From positions 558,001 to 622,000 of the forward strand of contig CP038121.1 of the NCBI GenBank assembly GCA_004519485.1: DNA of 64,000 nucleotides, written 5' to 3'. A program made the position numbers and the translations under genes. The DNA comes from Nannochloropsis oceanica (taxonomy: Eukaryota > Sar > Eustigmatophyceae > Eustigmatales > Monodopsidaceae). Of the stretch, positions 1-11,100 are shown one piece after another (position 1 is the stretch's first letter; every line of letters starts with the position of its first letter). Under the pieces are notes generated by a model. That model made no database searches. It had not been told where the DNA came from and saw only the letters and a list, made by a program, of their open reading frames with translations.

Positions 1-499
1 CTCGAAGAGGCGCGTCGGGCAAGGAAAGGGAGGACGGCAGAGGTTATACGGGCCGTGTCTCTCGCAGCAGCAGCCTCGGTAGCGTGGCCGTGGAAAAGGA
101 GCAACCGCCAGGTCAGGAGCAGGCGAAGAAGGCAGAGGCAGTGCATAGGCAAAAGTCCAAGGCGGCGGAAAAGTGGAGGGAGAGCAGCAGCAGCGGCGGC
201 AGCTGCAGGAGGAGGAGGAGGAGGGGGAGAAGAAAGAGGGAGGGGACGAGAAGGGGAATGGCGGGATCGGAAAAGGGCCGAAGACGATTAGTTCCAACGC
301 TATCTTGCCTGCCTGCCGGGAGTATCCTAGATTGGCTATCCAGAGTGAAAAAGCGGAGAGGGATGAAAAATAGGGAGGATGACGAGGATGGGAAGGAGGA
401 GGTGCAGTTGGGGGAGCAAATGGGGCGGGAGGAAAAGAAAGAGGAAAAACTAGAAGAGGAAGAGGGGGGGAGGAGGAGGAGGAAGAGGAGAAGGAGACG

Positions 500-1098
500 G
501 CGGTGGTGGTGAGTCGGGTGAGAGAGATTCGTGTTACTGCCCCAAATAATGTTACTATCGCAAACAGCGTTACTCTTTCGCGAATGCCGAGAGGGGTGAA
601 GGAGGTGGTGAAAGGTGGAAATAGCAACAGTTTTGGCGTTAGCGGTGCCAGCGACAGAATTAGTAGTAGTAGTAGTAGTAGTAGTAGTAGCCGCAGCAAC
701 AGCAACAGTGATGGCTGCGACAGCAGTGGGCGTGAAGAAGAGGACGATGAGGAGGAGGAAAAAGGAAATGGGGAAGAGCGCAGGCAGGAGGAAGAGGTAG
801 GGGCGGGTGGGACTGGGGCGAAGGGAGGGCAATCCTTTCTGATAGCGGCCACGGCCAAGGGGTGGCTATGGGGGGGCGGGCACAGAGGACTCTGGGAGAG
901 GACTCTGGGAGAGATGCTTGAGGAACCCGACATGCAGTTTCTCAAACGCTGGTCCCTCAAGATGCAGCCTGGCCTTGCCGAGGCGACTGCACGGGTAAGA
1001 GTATAATAAGTGGGAGGGAAGGAGGGGGAGAGCTCGTGCGAGAAAGAGAGAGCGAGTGAGAGATTGTGCGTAATGTGTGTAGGCGTAAATGAGTGGGC

Positions 1099-1153
<55 letters not shown>

Positions 1154-1204
1154 GTCTCTCTCTCTCTCTCCCTATCTATCTATTTATCTATCGATCTATC
1201 TATA

Positions 1205-1252
<48 letters not shown>

Positions 1253-2565
1253 ACACACACACAGACACACAGAGAGATGACGTGTTGTTTGTGCCGAACA
1301 CACAAATACGTAACTGTGTCTCATTATTTGCGATTGCCTCTACGCATCCACTTCATGCAGCCCTGCTTCCTCTGTCCTTGCCCTTCCATTCCCTGCAGGA
1401 GCACGTCGAGAGGGTGCTGACGGAGATATACGTGGCCTGTCGTCTCGCCAAGCGCGCCATCCCCCGCACCGAGGAGGCCATCAGGAGCTGGGCGCTGCAG
1501 TACGGGCACTGGCCGGAGTCGAAATCCCAGGTGCAAGCCAGCGACCGCCACAGGCTCTGGGGGCTGTTCTTGCGGAGGAAGGTCAGGGCTAGAGGTGAGG
1601 CGCGAGGGCGGGGGCAAGAAAGGGCAGGTGGATCCAGCAGCCGCATTAGCAGCAGTAGCACTACCAGCAGTACTCGTACCAATAGCACCACCAACCGCTG
1701 CATCATCTGCAGCAGGAATAGGAGCAGGGGGGCGAGGAAGGCGAGGAGGACGAGGACGAGGACGTGGAGGAGGAGGACGTGGAGGAGGAGGAGGAGGAGG
1801 AGGAGGAGGAGGAGGAGGAGGAGGAGGAGGAGGAGGAGGAGGAAGAGGAAGAGGAAGAGGAGGAGGAGGAGGAGGGAGGGGTAAAATAGAAGCCGAAGTG
1901 GCGGTAGCGAAAAAGCGGAAAGGCCGCTGGCCACGACAGCAGCAGAAAGGGGAAGAGAGAAGAAGCAGAAGCAGGAGCAGGATGGACAGCAGCAGCTGCG
2001 ACTGCAGGCGCACAGTCTGAAGTTGGAGGCGATAGGGGAAGGGAAAGGTGTCGAAGGAGGAAGGGGGCGAGGACGAGAAAGAGGGAGAGGACGAGGAGGA
2101 GGAGGAGGAGGACGACGACGAGGAAGGTGGAGAAAAGAAGAGGCCTCTGCGCTGGCGATAGCGACGACCAAGAAGACAATGAGGAGTATGAGGTCATCCG
2201 CAGCCAAGGATCGAGCAATCATTCAGGATGATGATGAGATAGAGGAGGAGGAGAGGGAGGAGAAGGGGGAGGAGGGTTGGTGGGGGGAGGAGCAGAAGGA
2301 GCTTGCTGCGGCGAGATTGGAAGATGGGAAGGAGGAGATGCCCATGGACGAGGAGAGGGCGGTTGTGGGCGACAGAGGGTGGGAGGTCGCGGCGACCGTG
2401 TGTCGTTCGGCCGGGCAGTCCCGCTTCACCTCGAAGGACGGCGAGGATGAGGACGAAGACGAGGACGAGGCTTCTCTGGCCAGGCAAGGCGGGGCGGCGA
2501 CGCCGAGAATCTCGATGGATGAGGACGAAGACGACACACCACCCCTCATCCTTGACCCGCGCTGA
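500..2565 (+). CDS. low-complexity acidic/basic protein, unknown function, 5' end unresolved
   Basis: I do not recognise this protein. The best-supported part is a splice joining two open stretches: an exon ending at 994 (CGG then GTAAGA) and one starting at 1399 (after CCCTGCAG), both in phase 0. The joined reading runs from EEPDMQFLKRWSLKMQPGL into EHVERVLTEIYVACRLAKRA and RSWALQYGHWPE, which looks like an ordinary alpha-helical domain. The upstream part is rich in Ser and Glu (poly-Ser about 661-691) and has no clear start codon; the gene may begin left of 500 or outside the window. The second exon probably ends near 1579 (AAG then GTCAGG) or 1595, and a (GGA)n block (about 1770-1876) would then be intronic. 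Coding resumes near 1885 and ends in an acidic tail with stop at 2563-2565. Boundaries after 1580 are guesses. Confidence 0.4.
995..1398 (+). repeat. intron with a cluster of microsatellites
   Basis: This intron contains, in order, (GT)n at about 1101-1151, (CT)n and (CTAT)n at about 1156-1203, (AG)n at about 1208-1249 and (AC)n at about 1249-1272. Four different simple repeats abut within 170 bases. Seen directly in the sequence. Confidence 0.9.
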
Positions 2566-3014
2566 AGCTGGCTGTCTATGTCGGAATAGGAAATCATCGG
2601 CGGAAGATAAGTCATGGCCTGCGCCATCAGGGAAAGGGAGGGAGGCCCATGCCGCCGACTGGCAGGCCCTATCTCCTCATCAGGCGGAGAGCCAAGGCGG
2701 CATCGAGACCTAAGCAGTGGATTGGGATCGGCAAAAGAAAAGGAGGACGGGGGGCAGGGGGTGAGGGGAAGGGAGTGCTGCATGTGTAAGCTGTGTTCGG
2801 TCCCCCGTGTTACCTGGCAGGGGTGGGAGCACTCGTGGTGCCAACAAGAGTAGACTGGGACGAGCAAGTGCCCAAAGACAGGTGAACGGGAAAAAAGAGA
2901 AATGTCAACGAGGGATGGAAAGGGAGCCCGCTGAGAGGCCGTGTTGGTTGTAATATTGCCTTAGGAGAGTCATATAGAACCAGTATATGTAAGGTTGAGA
3001 TCTCGTTATCTCTT
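2566..3014. other. intergenic, no gene recognised
   Basis: Between the stop of the low-complexity gene and the stop of the convergent NmrA-like gene. I see no domain-like open frame and no RNA gene here. Confidence 0.5.
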
Positions 3015-4040
3015 TTATTTTGTCCTTTGATTTGTTTTGATTTGTTTGTCATGCATATCGCGCACCAACCCATCCACAAACGTCTTGAACTCGGTGAGCG
3101 GCCGACCTCCAAGTAGTCGCAGGCACTCGGTCGCGCTTTCGGAGTCCTGCACATCGAAACCTCCCTGTCGTAGAAACGTCCATAAGCCTCGATAGTCCTC
3201 CTGGGCGGGTAAGGCGACCTCTTGATATATCACCGACGTGTCTGCATCCATTTCTCTGCCTCCGCTTCCGTCGTGTCTTGCCCCCAAGCATAGTCCAACA
3301 ATACGACAGAGATCGGGTGCACTGAGGGTATTAGAAGCAGGGCCCACCACGTCCACAGCACGAAAGATGTGCTGTAGCTTCCTTCCGCCTTGCGAGAATC
3401 GCAAATGCTCGTTTATGATGGCGGCTGCCACTCTTCCTATGTCTTCACATGCTACCCAATTCACTCGCGCCTCGTGCCCTAGCGGACTGCTGATTTTTCG
3501 GCCACCGTCACGCAAAGTAGGCCAGTCAAACGCCTCAAAATTAGAAAAGAAAGATGTGGGGCGGAGCGACACAAGCGGGATACCCTTGTCTTGGAAAGCA
3601 GCCTCGCCAGCGCGGTGGGCCTCCCCAAGGGGGCCTTGGCTGTGTTGGCCGTCGATGCCGTAGGACGACAGCTTGACAACGAGCGGAATGACCTCCCCAT
3701 ACTCCTCGGCATGTTTCATGCAATCTGCCACGGCTTCGGCAACAGTTTTTTGGCACGCGATCATGTCCGCGGACGCCAAGACTTGAGGCAAAGTTAGTAC
3801 TATGACACTATACCCGGTCAGGGCCGTCGCAAGCACGGCTGCATCGGACACCGTCATGTCCAACTCCGTCAAGCTCAACTGAGACAAAGCGGGAGAGACG
3901 GAGGCCAGCAGCGCTTTTGCACCCTCGGAACTGACGTCTCGAGTTGTTGCCACGACTTGGGGACCGTCTGGAGTGGTTAGCAGCGCCCTCACGATGTGCT
4001 TTCCCACATTCCCCGTCGCCCCGAGCACCACGACGCTCAT
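3015..4040 (-). CDS. NmrA-like NAD(P)-binding oxidoreductase
   Basis: This is an intronless gene of 341 residues. It opens with MSVVVLGATGNVGKHIV, a beta strand followed by the glycine-rich GxxGxxG dinucleotide loop of atypical short-chain dehydrogenases. Later features fit the NmrA/SDR5 group: VVATTRD after the second strand, KLSSYGIDG in the place of the usual serine strand, and SLRPTSFFSNF, which is typical of the substrate-side helix. Members of the family bind NADP(H) and act as quinone reductases, isoflavone-type reductases or redox sensors. The substrate cannot be told. An in-frame ATG exists at 4157, but the start at 4040 puts the first beta strand at the N-terminus as usual. It faces the gene at 4276 across about 235 bp, a likely shared promoter. 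Confidence 0.75.
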   Translation of the reverse strand: MSVVVLGATGNVGKHIVRALLTTPDGPQVVATTRDVSSEGAKALLASVSPALSQLSLTELDMTVSDAAVLATALTGYSVIVLTLPQVLASADMIACQKTVAEAVADCMKHAEEYGEVIPLVVKLSSYGIDGQHSQGPLGEAHRAGEAAFQDKGIPLVSLRPTSFFSNFEAFDWPTLRDGGRKISSPLGHEARVNWVACEDIGRVAAAIINEHLRFSQGGRKLQHIFRAVDVVGPASNTLSAPDLCRIVGLCLGARHDGSGGREMDADTSVIYQEVALPAQEDYRGLWTFLRQGGFDVQDSESATECLRLLGGRPLTEFKTFVDGLVRDMHDKQIKTNQRTK

Positions 4041-4275
4041 CGCTTGCTCTGCGACCTGTTTTTTCTTTGCGTTTTTTGAAATGTACAGGGATGTAAGATC
4101 CGCTAAACGCATGCTATGATACATGTACGTAGCACACCATATGTCCAAACCACACATATAGCCCCTGCCTCACAACCCAGGGAGCCGACGAAGAATTGAC
4201 ATGCAACGGTTTTTGTGCTTACCGCGCGCTCACACTCCCCACAATCTCAGGACAGTCAAGGCAAGGGATCGCGCC
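4041..4275. promoter_or_regulatory. divergent promoter region between NmrA-like gene and presequence protein gene
   Basis: The two genes are transcribed away from each other with about 235 bp between the preferred start codons. No specific promoter element is recognised; the call follows from layout only. Confidence 0.4.
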
Positions 4276-4893
4276 ATGCTGTTCATCCGCGCCCTCTTTG
4301 CCACGCCAATTTGCCGCCGCTGCTCCTCTCACCGCTGCTTTTCAAGCGCCACGGCATCTTCGCCCTCATTATCTTCCCACACCGACACCAACACAAATGC
4401 CTTTGCCGGCCTGTCCCGCCAAGATCTGAAGGCATATCATGCGCTGGTACGGAGTGCTCAGGTTTCCGTTGCTTTGCAACGGGGGTACCAAGATGGGACC
4501 TGTGCGGCGACTGTAGAAGGTAGTAAGGAACTCTACAAACTCTTGCGAGACACCCGGACGCGGCCTTCATTCCTTACCCCTTTCGCAAGCACTCTGGGCA
4601 TCGTCCTGCACTATTTGCCTGTTCCGCCTGGCGCGGGCATTGGGAATGTGAGACAGGGTTTGATCTCATCCCTGCAAGAGTCTTATGATTGCAGCGTCAG
4701 GCAATTGATAGAGATAGAACGTGCAGGAAAATCGAAAGCTCCGGCGGCCGCAGTGAAGCGCTTTATAAAGTCGAAACGAGATAGTCTTGGCGTGGAGGAT
4801 GATGAGGGGGGGACAGGTGCAAGTAGCGGGATTGTGACACAAGCAATCCAATTATTCTCCCGAATATTAATCAGAGGGGCGACTCGTGTGTAG
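4276..4893 (+). CDS. hypothetical protein with probable mitochondrial presequence
   Basis: Intronless, 205 residues from the ATG at 4276. An in-frame ATG at 4201 would add 25 residues. The start at 4276 gives MLFIRALFATPICRRCSSHR, a basic, hydroxylated, acid-free leader typical of mitochondrial import. The body includes DLKAYHALVRSAQVSVALQR and ELYKLLRDTR, predicted helical, then a charged C-terminal part. I do not recognise the family. It converges on the TVP15-like gene, with 263 bp between the stops. Confidence 0.55.
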   Translation: MLFIRALFATPICRRCSSHRCFSSATASSPSLSSHTDTNTNAFAGLSRQDLKAYHALVRSAQVSVALQRGYQDGTCAATVEGSKELYKLLRDTRTRPSFLTPFASTLGIVLHYLPVPPGAGIGNVRQGLISSLQESYDCSVRQLIEIERAGKSKAPAAAVKRFIKSKRDSLGVEDDEGGTGASSGIVTQAIQLFSRILIRGATRV

Positions 4894-5156
4894 ATCGACT
4901 GGAAAACAGCGGAAAATTAACAAGAATGGATCTCTACCGATTTGCCTTACTCCTTATTACCCTGAGGAAGAAAAGAAAAGAACTCCCACTGAGTTGCTTA
5001 CACTACCTTGTCTTTTTCCTTCTCTGCTGCACATTCTCCTGCCGTGTATGTGAGTAATAAGCAGTTACCGAAATGCAACGGCCTTCTTTCTGTGTCTTAT
5101 TCTCTACGTCTCACCCTCCCGACAGTCTTTCTTTTTCGTCTCCTTCGTTTACAATC

Positions 5157-6397
5157 CTACACCCTTGGTGGCGGCGCTAGTGAAGGGTCGCCTTGCAATT
5201 CGTCGGCCATTTCAGCATGAGCACGCATCGTGCGGTATTTGGCTAGATTTGAGTCCCGCCACCTTTTGACGAAGCACAACCCCATGCCTGCGTACAGAAA
5301 TCCGATGACGAGCAGGACCAACGAGGTGAAGATGATAAAATTCTGCTCGGCCTCGGTGACACTCGAGCCTTGTGGCTTCATCTGAGGGAGTGTGGTTCCA
5401 GGAGACAAAACGATTAGAAACGGTGTGAGAAGGCGGTGTGCATGGCAATCACTCACTGGGCATTCTTACCATGGTAAGTGATAGAATAATGATACTCAGA
5501 TATGCTTGTAAATGATTCACTCCACATCCCCTCCAAGAGGAAGTAAACACATAAAAAGATGTAGACATGTATGCATACATATGTCTAGATACCTTTATAC
5601 ATACAGTCATACATACATATATACATACATATATACATACATACATACATACATACATACATACATACATACATACATACATACATACATACATACATAC
5701 ACATATAAATATACAGTTATGCATACGTATATACACAGAAAACAGAGTGTCAGTGAAGGACTTACCTCGTAGACGAGGGCCGCCACAAAAATCTGAAATA
5801 CGCCTCTCCAAAACCACGACGTGGTAATCGCGCTGTCCCTCACAGGCTTGCTCCACTCAAGCTCGCTTAAGATTATGATTACCAAGAAGAAGAGGCAGTA
5901 TAACCGAACCGTTATGCTTGGAACCGTTTTTTTGCTCATATTTATCAAAGAAAGAAGCTCTGCTATCGCGGCCAAGACGGCCACAATTATGGTGATCCAA
6001 TTTATAACGGTGAAGATCTGGATATGTGTGGTTTGGTGGAGTGCTGGTGTGAGTTAAATGGTAGGGCCACACACTTTTGTTTCACTTCTTTTCCGATGTG
6101 CCCCGCCTCCTCAACTTGTACCTCTTTTTTTTGCGTTCACGTGGACAGGCACATTTAATAAATTGTCTCAGGCACGAACAAAAGATGGACCGGGCCCTCT
6201 CTTTCTACCCTTCCCACCCGAGAATCCCACCTACACCCCCTACGAACGAGCGGCTGCTTTCGTCTGAAGGAACTTATGAATGCTGACAATTCTCGGTAAC
6301 ATACCTTTAGCGCACGATGTGCTTGTACGCGGTCGCGAAGAGGATGGGCTGACACGGCAGGCATCTGGGAGCCCGGAAGCGTGGCGTCGGAAGGCAT
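5157..6397 (-). CDS. TVP15: TVP15/COPI-associated Golgi membrane protein
   Basis: Three exons on the minus strand, 6305-6397, 5766-6017 and 5157-5381, all in phase 0 with GT-AG ends, giving 189 residues. Exon 2 encodes IFTVINWITIIVAVLAAIAE, then TVRLYCLFFLVIIILSELEW and TTSWFWRGVFQIFVAALVYE. This is the arrangement of the COPI_assoc family: membrane helices, a conserved ELEW-type turn, and an aromatic-Arg-Gly stretch before the third helix. Exon 3 adds another helix (FIIFTSLVLLVIGFLYAGMG) and a cytosolic tail. Family members sit in late Golgi vesicles with the Tvp proteins. The start ATG at 6397 gives a 31-residue soluble leader. The 5382-5765 intron holds a long (CATA)n repeat. Confidence 0.7.
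5577..5705 (+). repeat. (CATA)n tetranucleotide microsatellite
   Basis: About 125 bases of nearly pure CATACATA with a few TATA interruptions at the left end. It lies inside intron 2 of the minus-strand TVP15-like gene. Confidence 0.95.
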
Positions 6398-6752
6398 CCC
6401 CTTCAGATAGTTGTAAAAGTACTGTCTGTCTCAGTTTGTTCAGGGAGGAGGGGTGGGTAGGGTAGGGAGGAGACACAACGGGAGAAAATGCAATACGAGA
6501 CGCAAAAATTTTGGGAGAGGCTGTGGATGCCGCCAAGACGTGTCAATACTGCTGCCGCTGGGCATGCTGCTTGAGATTGTCTGTACCTAGGTGTAGGTAA
6601 TGCTTTCTATGCTCTCGAGGGAAGTATTACATAACAGTCTTCGAGGTTTGATGCGATGATGGCGAGTTTATGTTGACGAACGGAGATCCGATCGCAATTC
6701 TTACACTGCGCACACTTTGTAGTGCACACACAGACACACATCCACACATAGG

Positions 6753-8068
6753 ATGGGTAAGAATAAACGCGGCAGTGGCAGCAGCCGTAAACCTTCCGGC
6801 AGCTCCGGTGTGGGTGGGGCTGGAAGCTTCGGTAAGTGATTGAGGGCTGCTTGCCCGGTTGTCCGGTGTACCCCGCATGGTTACGTATTTTCCTCCAGAT
6901 ATTGACCCCGCCTACCCCTCTACAAACCCTACACGCACACACAGCCCTGGGACTTGCCCTCGGTGCAAAACCAGCCATCAAAAAGACCCACGCTATGTCT
7001 ATGCTGGCGACTGACCAGCCGGCTGAAAGCAACTCTGCCGCCCGCAAACGACTGCGTGCGGCTCGTCCTGCGCCTCCCACATCGTTTCGAGCGAGTAAAG
7101 ATCCTCTTTTGGAGTCCAGCAGCGCCCGCGTGACGAAGAAGCAGCGGTCTGCCAACCCCGACTATGATGATGCCTACCGTAATCTCCTGGAGCGCACTGA
7201 GGGACAAGCGCGGAGCCAGGCCTTCCACCGGCAAGAGGCCCGAAAGCGAAGAGCTCAAGGCAAGACGCGGAATGGACTCATTGCACCTCCGATATTTGTG
7301 GACATGGGGGTCAGCCCATCGATTGCGGCAGCGGTGTCAGCAGGAGCAACCTTATCAAGCGTCGGGGAGTTTGTGGGTAGCCTCTGCGCGGGGTTGGAAA
7401 AAGAGCAGCGGGAGGAAGAGGACGAGAAGGGGCAGGTGAAGAAGGAAGGTCGAAGGAGAAGAAATGGACCAGGGGGCAAGCATGGCATGGGCGATGAGGA
7501 GGTAGTAGCGAGAGGTCCCAAGAAGCACAACCCCTTTGCGTCCTTGGGGTCATGTGACGAGGATGACGAGGATGAGCAGGAGGGAAATTCGCCCGGCGTG
7601 GTTTTCCAGCCCTCTGTGCTGCAACCGTCCTGTGTGCTCTCATCTCAGTCGCAGCCTTTGGACCAGGATACGACTGGATCACTGGGGGAAGCCCCGCCGA
7701 AGCCGGGTGGAGAAACTGGAGATAAAGCCTCTTGGAGGGGTCAAAATATTGAAAACGATTGGAGTTCCCTCAGTATGGAGGCGCTGTCCTCGTCGCTCTT
7801 GGACGTAGGGACTTTGCCAATGAAACCCCTGTCAATTTCCCCTGTTGATAACCACGAGAGAAAGAGAGAAAATAACGATTTGTTTACCTCCGCGACGTCA
7901 GAAGCACAGCCGCCACTCCCCATTTTCGTCCATTCCCCAGTGACAGCATCAAAGGATAACGTGGAATGGGAAGGCACGAATGTCTTGCCAGTAATAGGCG
8001 AAGGAGGTAATGGCGAAGGACATCAAGTCAGCACGCATGTCACAATAGAGGATTTTCACGACTTGTGA
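6753..8068 (+). CDS. hypothetical basic protein, two exons
   Basis: Exon 1 is 6753-6831 (MGKNKRGSGSSRKPSGSS...) and ends at G|GTAAGT. Exon 2 starts at 6945 after CACACAG and runs to the stop at 8066-8068. Phase 1 joins cleanly and gives 400 residues. The N-terminus is rich in Lys, Arg and Gly. A middle block, PDYDDAYRNLLERTEGQARS then RQEARKRRAQGK and LIAPPIFVDMG, looks conserved; the C-terminal half is acidic and probably disordered. The family is not recognised; a nuclear or RNA-linked role is only a guess from composition. The stop is 131 bp from the stop of the next, convergent gene. Confidence 0.6.
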
Positions 8069-8199
8069 AGTAATGTAAATAGAGTTCTCATCAAGTAGAC
8101 CAAACAAAATATGGTTAGTGAATATCGAGAAGATGCAACAATATGGTTGCTCATTCCCAATTTTATTTAATCCCACGGTACGTAATTTTGTCTCATCGC

Positions 8200-11100
8200 T
8201 TAGCTACTTAAGATTGCCTGAAGTTTACCTCCCATAGTAGACGGAGTGATGAGGGAATCCACAGCAACTTCACACATACCGTAGGGCTCTTCGTGTATAG
8301 TAAACAGCCCATGTGTAAGAAAAGCCAAGAAAGACCGCAGTGCAGCTTCTCCCGGCATCGATAAGGCCGGCAGACTTGTCCTTAGCTCTATTTGGCCTTG
8401 CCATATAGGTGCGCTTGAGAAAGACTGGCTGATTCTTGTACCACTCAGTACAGCAGCAAGCGGTTGATCGTCCAGTGTGCGAAAGAGAAACGCACATGAG
8501 AAGAACGACGAACTAGCATGTATTGAGCCCGGCATCATCACTCGGCCTGCCTTTCTTAACTCGAGGAGTTTGTAATCGTTGAGCGAACATCCTGCCGCCG
8601 AAGAAAGCAATGCGTGGTGGGCAGAGAAGCCTGGAATCGCTTCCATAAAAGAGAGCAAGTTCAGAGTATCTGCGGAGATGTCTAAAGAGGAAAGGCCTTC
8701 TGACACCAGAGAGTGAACAGTCTGTATTGGCCGAGTCTGTGAGTGGTGCAAAAACGTTAAAGTTGTGGATTGTGACTTGTTCGCGACTTTGTATAGAATT
8801 GCACGAAAACATACCTTTGATGATGTAAGCGAAGCCCACAGCGTTTGGAAGACTGAAAAGCGCCCACTTTGACTCTCCCATGGTGGAATCAAGAAATGGT
8901 AGAACGGTAGCGATAGTACGGAGCTTCTCAAGTAAACAGTAGACGCGACGGCATTTTGATAGGGAGAACCATTATTCTCCGAACATCGTTTGTGGCGCAT
9001 GGTGGTGGAGGAACTCCAAGCTGTCACCTCATCTGTCGATCAGAATGTAATGGATCTGGTAAGAGCGTACAAGTCTAGGCAGACTAATTACTACATGGTA
9101 CAAACCTGGCTTGTGCTCCAGAGAACCGAATGAAGGCGATGCATGCTCGAGATCCACTTTCACAAGCCCAAACTCGGCTTCATGTGTGAACTCCTTTTCG
9201 CCTGCTTGCGTCTTGTGAATGCATGAAGGCGGGGGAATTCAGAGAAGACGATTAATCACGAGTCAGAAAAGGTAGTCCATATGAGCAAATTTCGTTGAGG
9301 TGCATTACCAATAAGACTCGCCAATAACGCTCTTCCTCTTCATCCCGCCTTTCAGCTTCCACGCAAGGAAAGTTTATGTCAACCGCCAACGAAAGGTTAC
9401 CCAAGCTCGAGGAGGACGATGGGCTGGAGGGCTGTAAGACCTCAAGAAGAAAATGTGCCTGCAGAAAGAATGTGGAAGGCATTGTGACATTTCAGTCAAG
9501 CTCTACTTCAAAAATAGGGACAAAGGACTCACACTTAGGGAAGCGCCGGGAACCAATCCATCTCCCCATTGCGCAGGAATTCCAGCATAGCACGCCTATC
9601 ATTGAAGTGCGAAATAATAAGCATGAAGTATACGATGAATGAAACTGCTCGCTGCCTGATTATTTTACCTGTGGTCCTCCTATCAAGCGCGCCCGCTCTT
9701 GGTCAAGTACGATAAGCGAAAGACCCAAGCGCTCCAACCTTTGAAACGCGGGGCGAATAAATTGAGCGAGAATGATTAAGGACTTCATTTCGACTGAAAA
9801 CAAAGTTTACTTACTTGAGATTAGTATTATTGTAAGCCCGAAGCGTGAGGCTTAGAAGATGCCGTCGTTTTTTTTCCCTCCTTCTAGTACTTTCCTCATA
9901 TTGCACCTGCGTTCATTCACGTGGAACTTGTAGTCAGTTGTTCGTGATTACCATGTTCAATCTTCAATTTAATTTCCTTACCACAGCCTCTGAAACCACC
10001 ACATGCACTGGATCGCTTCCTCCTGTCAACGCGTGAGGAACCACACAGCCCATTGCAATATGCACGCTGGAAGGGGTGATGGCGGCACTAGCGGACGAAA
10101 ATGTGATGGGGTTGTGGGCGCAGAAACGCCGTAGAAGAGCGCTGTTTATGCAAAATTCTTTTGTGGGAATTAGCTCTTCTTGCTTCTGTCCTTTTTCCAC
10201 CCCATCTGCGTCTTCAAAGGAGGGAAAGTGGAGAAAAGGGAGAAGATAGTCATTCATCCAGCCTCTCTTGAATTCTCCTGTTAGGATATGCCGCCGGGCA
10301 AGGATGAGCCCCTCTCGAAAGATGCGGGCATTGGCACAAGTCGCGTCGTCCTCTTCCTGGTCAAGCTGCCGCCGAAGGTCATCGAGCACTGCCAAGACTT
10401 GTGGTGCTGCTGCCGCAACTTGCAGGGCAACCTGGTTTTCGTTAAATTAACGTTTGTAAGGGTTTTGGGATATGTATGTCGCTCTGGCTTGCTTCTGCCC
10501 ACGTCCTCACGAATGTACCTGTTGGAGAGCCTGAACGGCTACCTGAGCCTTCCCGGCACCTTTCCTGCGTACCCCCCTTTTCCTCCTTTCTTTCTTTCCC
10601 TGGTCGTCAACATCACTGACCGACCCACCCGCGCAAATAGAGAGACTCTGGGAGGGCGCAAGAGGCGCAACATTGCTACCGTCCTGTGAAAGCCGTCAGA
10701 AAAATTATGTGACTGACATCAAAAATATGCCTTCCACACTTCGCCCTTGGCCCTCACTCACCAGCTCTCGCCTGAGATTCTGCACCAGATCCCACGCAAT
10801 CTGTTCAGTGGCTTCGGGACTGCTCCCTGTTATAAAAATAGATTTATCAACAATCGACGAATATTAAATCTAGCAGCCATCTGCCCCGCAAGGTTAGCCA
10901 CCATCCCCACAGTCATTCTCCCCTCCCGTTGCAACCCACCTATACCACCCACGTGTCGGGCCAGCACGGAGAGAAGCCGCATCCTGGACGCGGCCGCTGG
11001 GATGCCCTCTGGGAGTTTGAACTCCACCAGGTCCTGTGGGAAGGGAGATGAGGACAGTGCGAGCGTATGAGGGTCTATAGAACAGAGGTGAAAAACTTGC

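Noticed and set aside
84-512. Glu/Arg-rich open frames at the left edge of the window
   Set aside because: Several overlapping frames on both strands are open only because of GGA/AGG repeats. None has a domain or a supported start, so only the spliced exon pair to the right was used.
1101-1151. Possible telomere-like or regulatory GT repeat
   Set aside because: It is a plain (GT)n microsatellite within an intron, next to other microsatellites. The unit is not a telomere repeat.
5577-5705. Possible CRISPR-like regular repeat
   Set aside because: It is a continuous CATA microsatellite without spacers, inside an intron of a eukaryotic gene.
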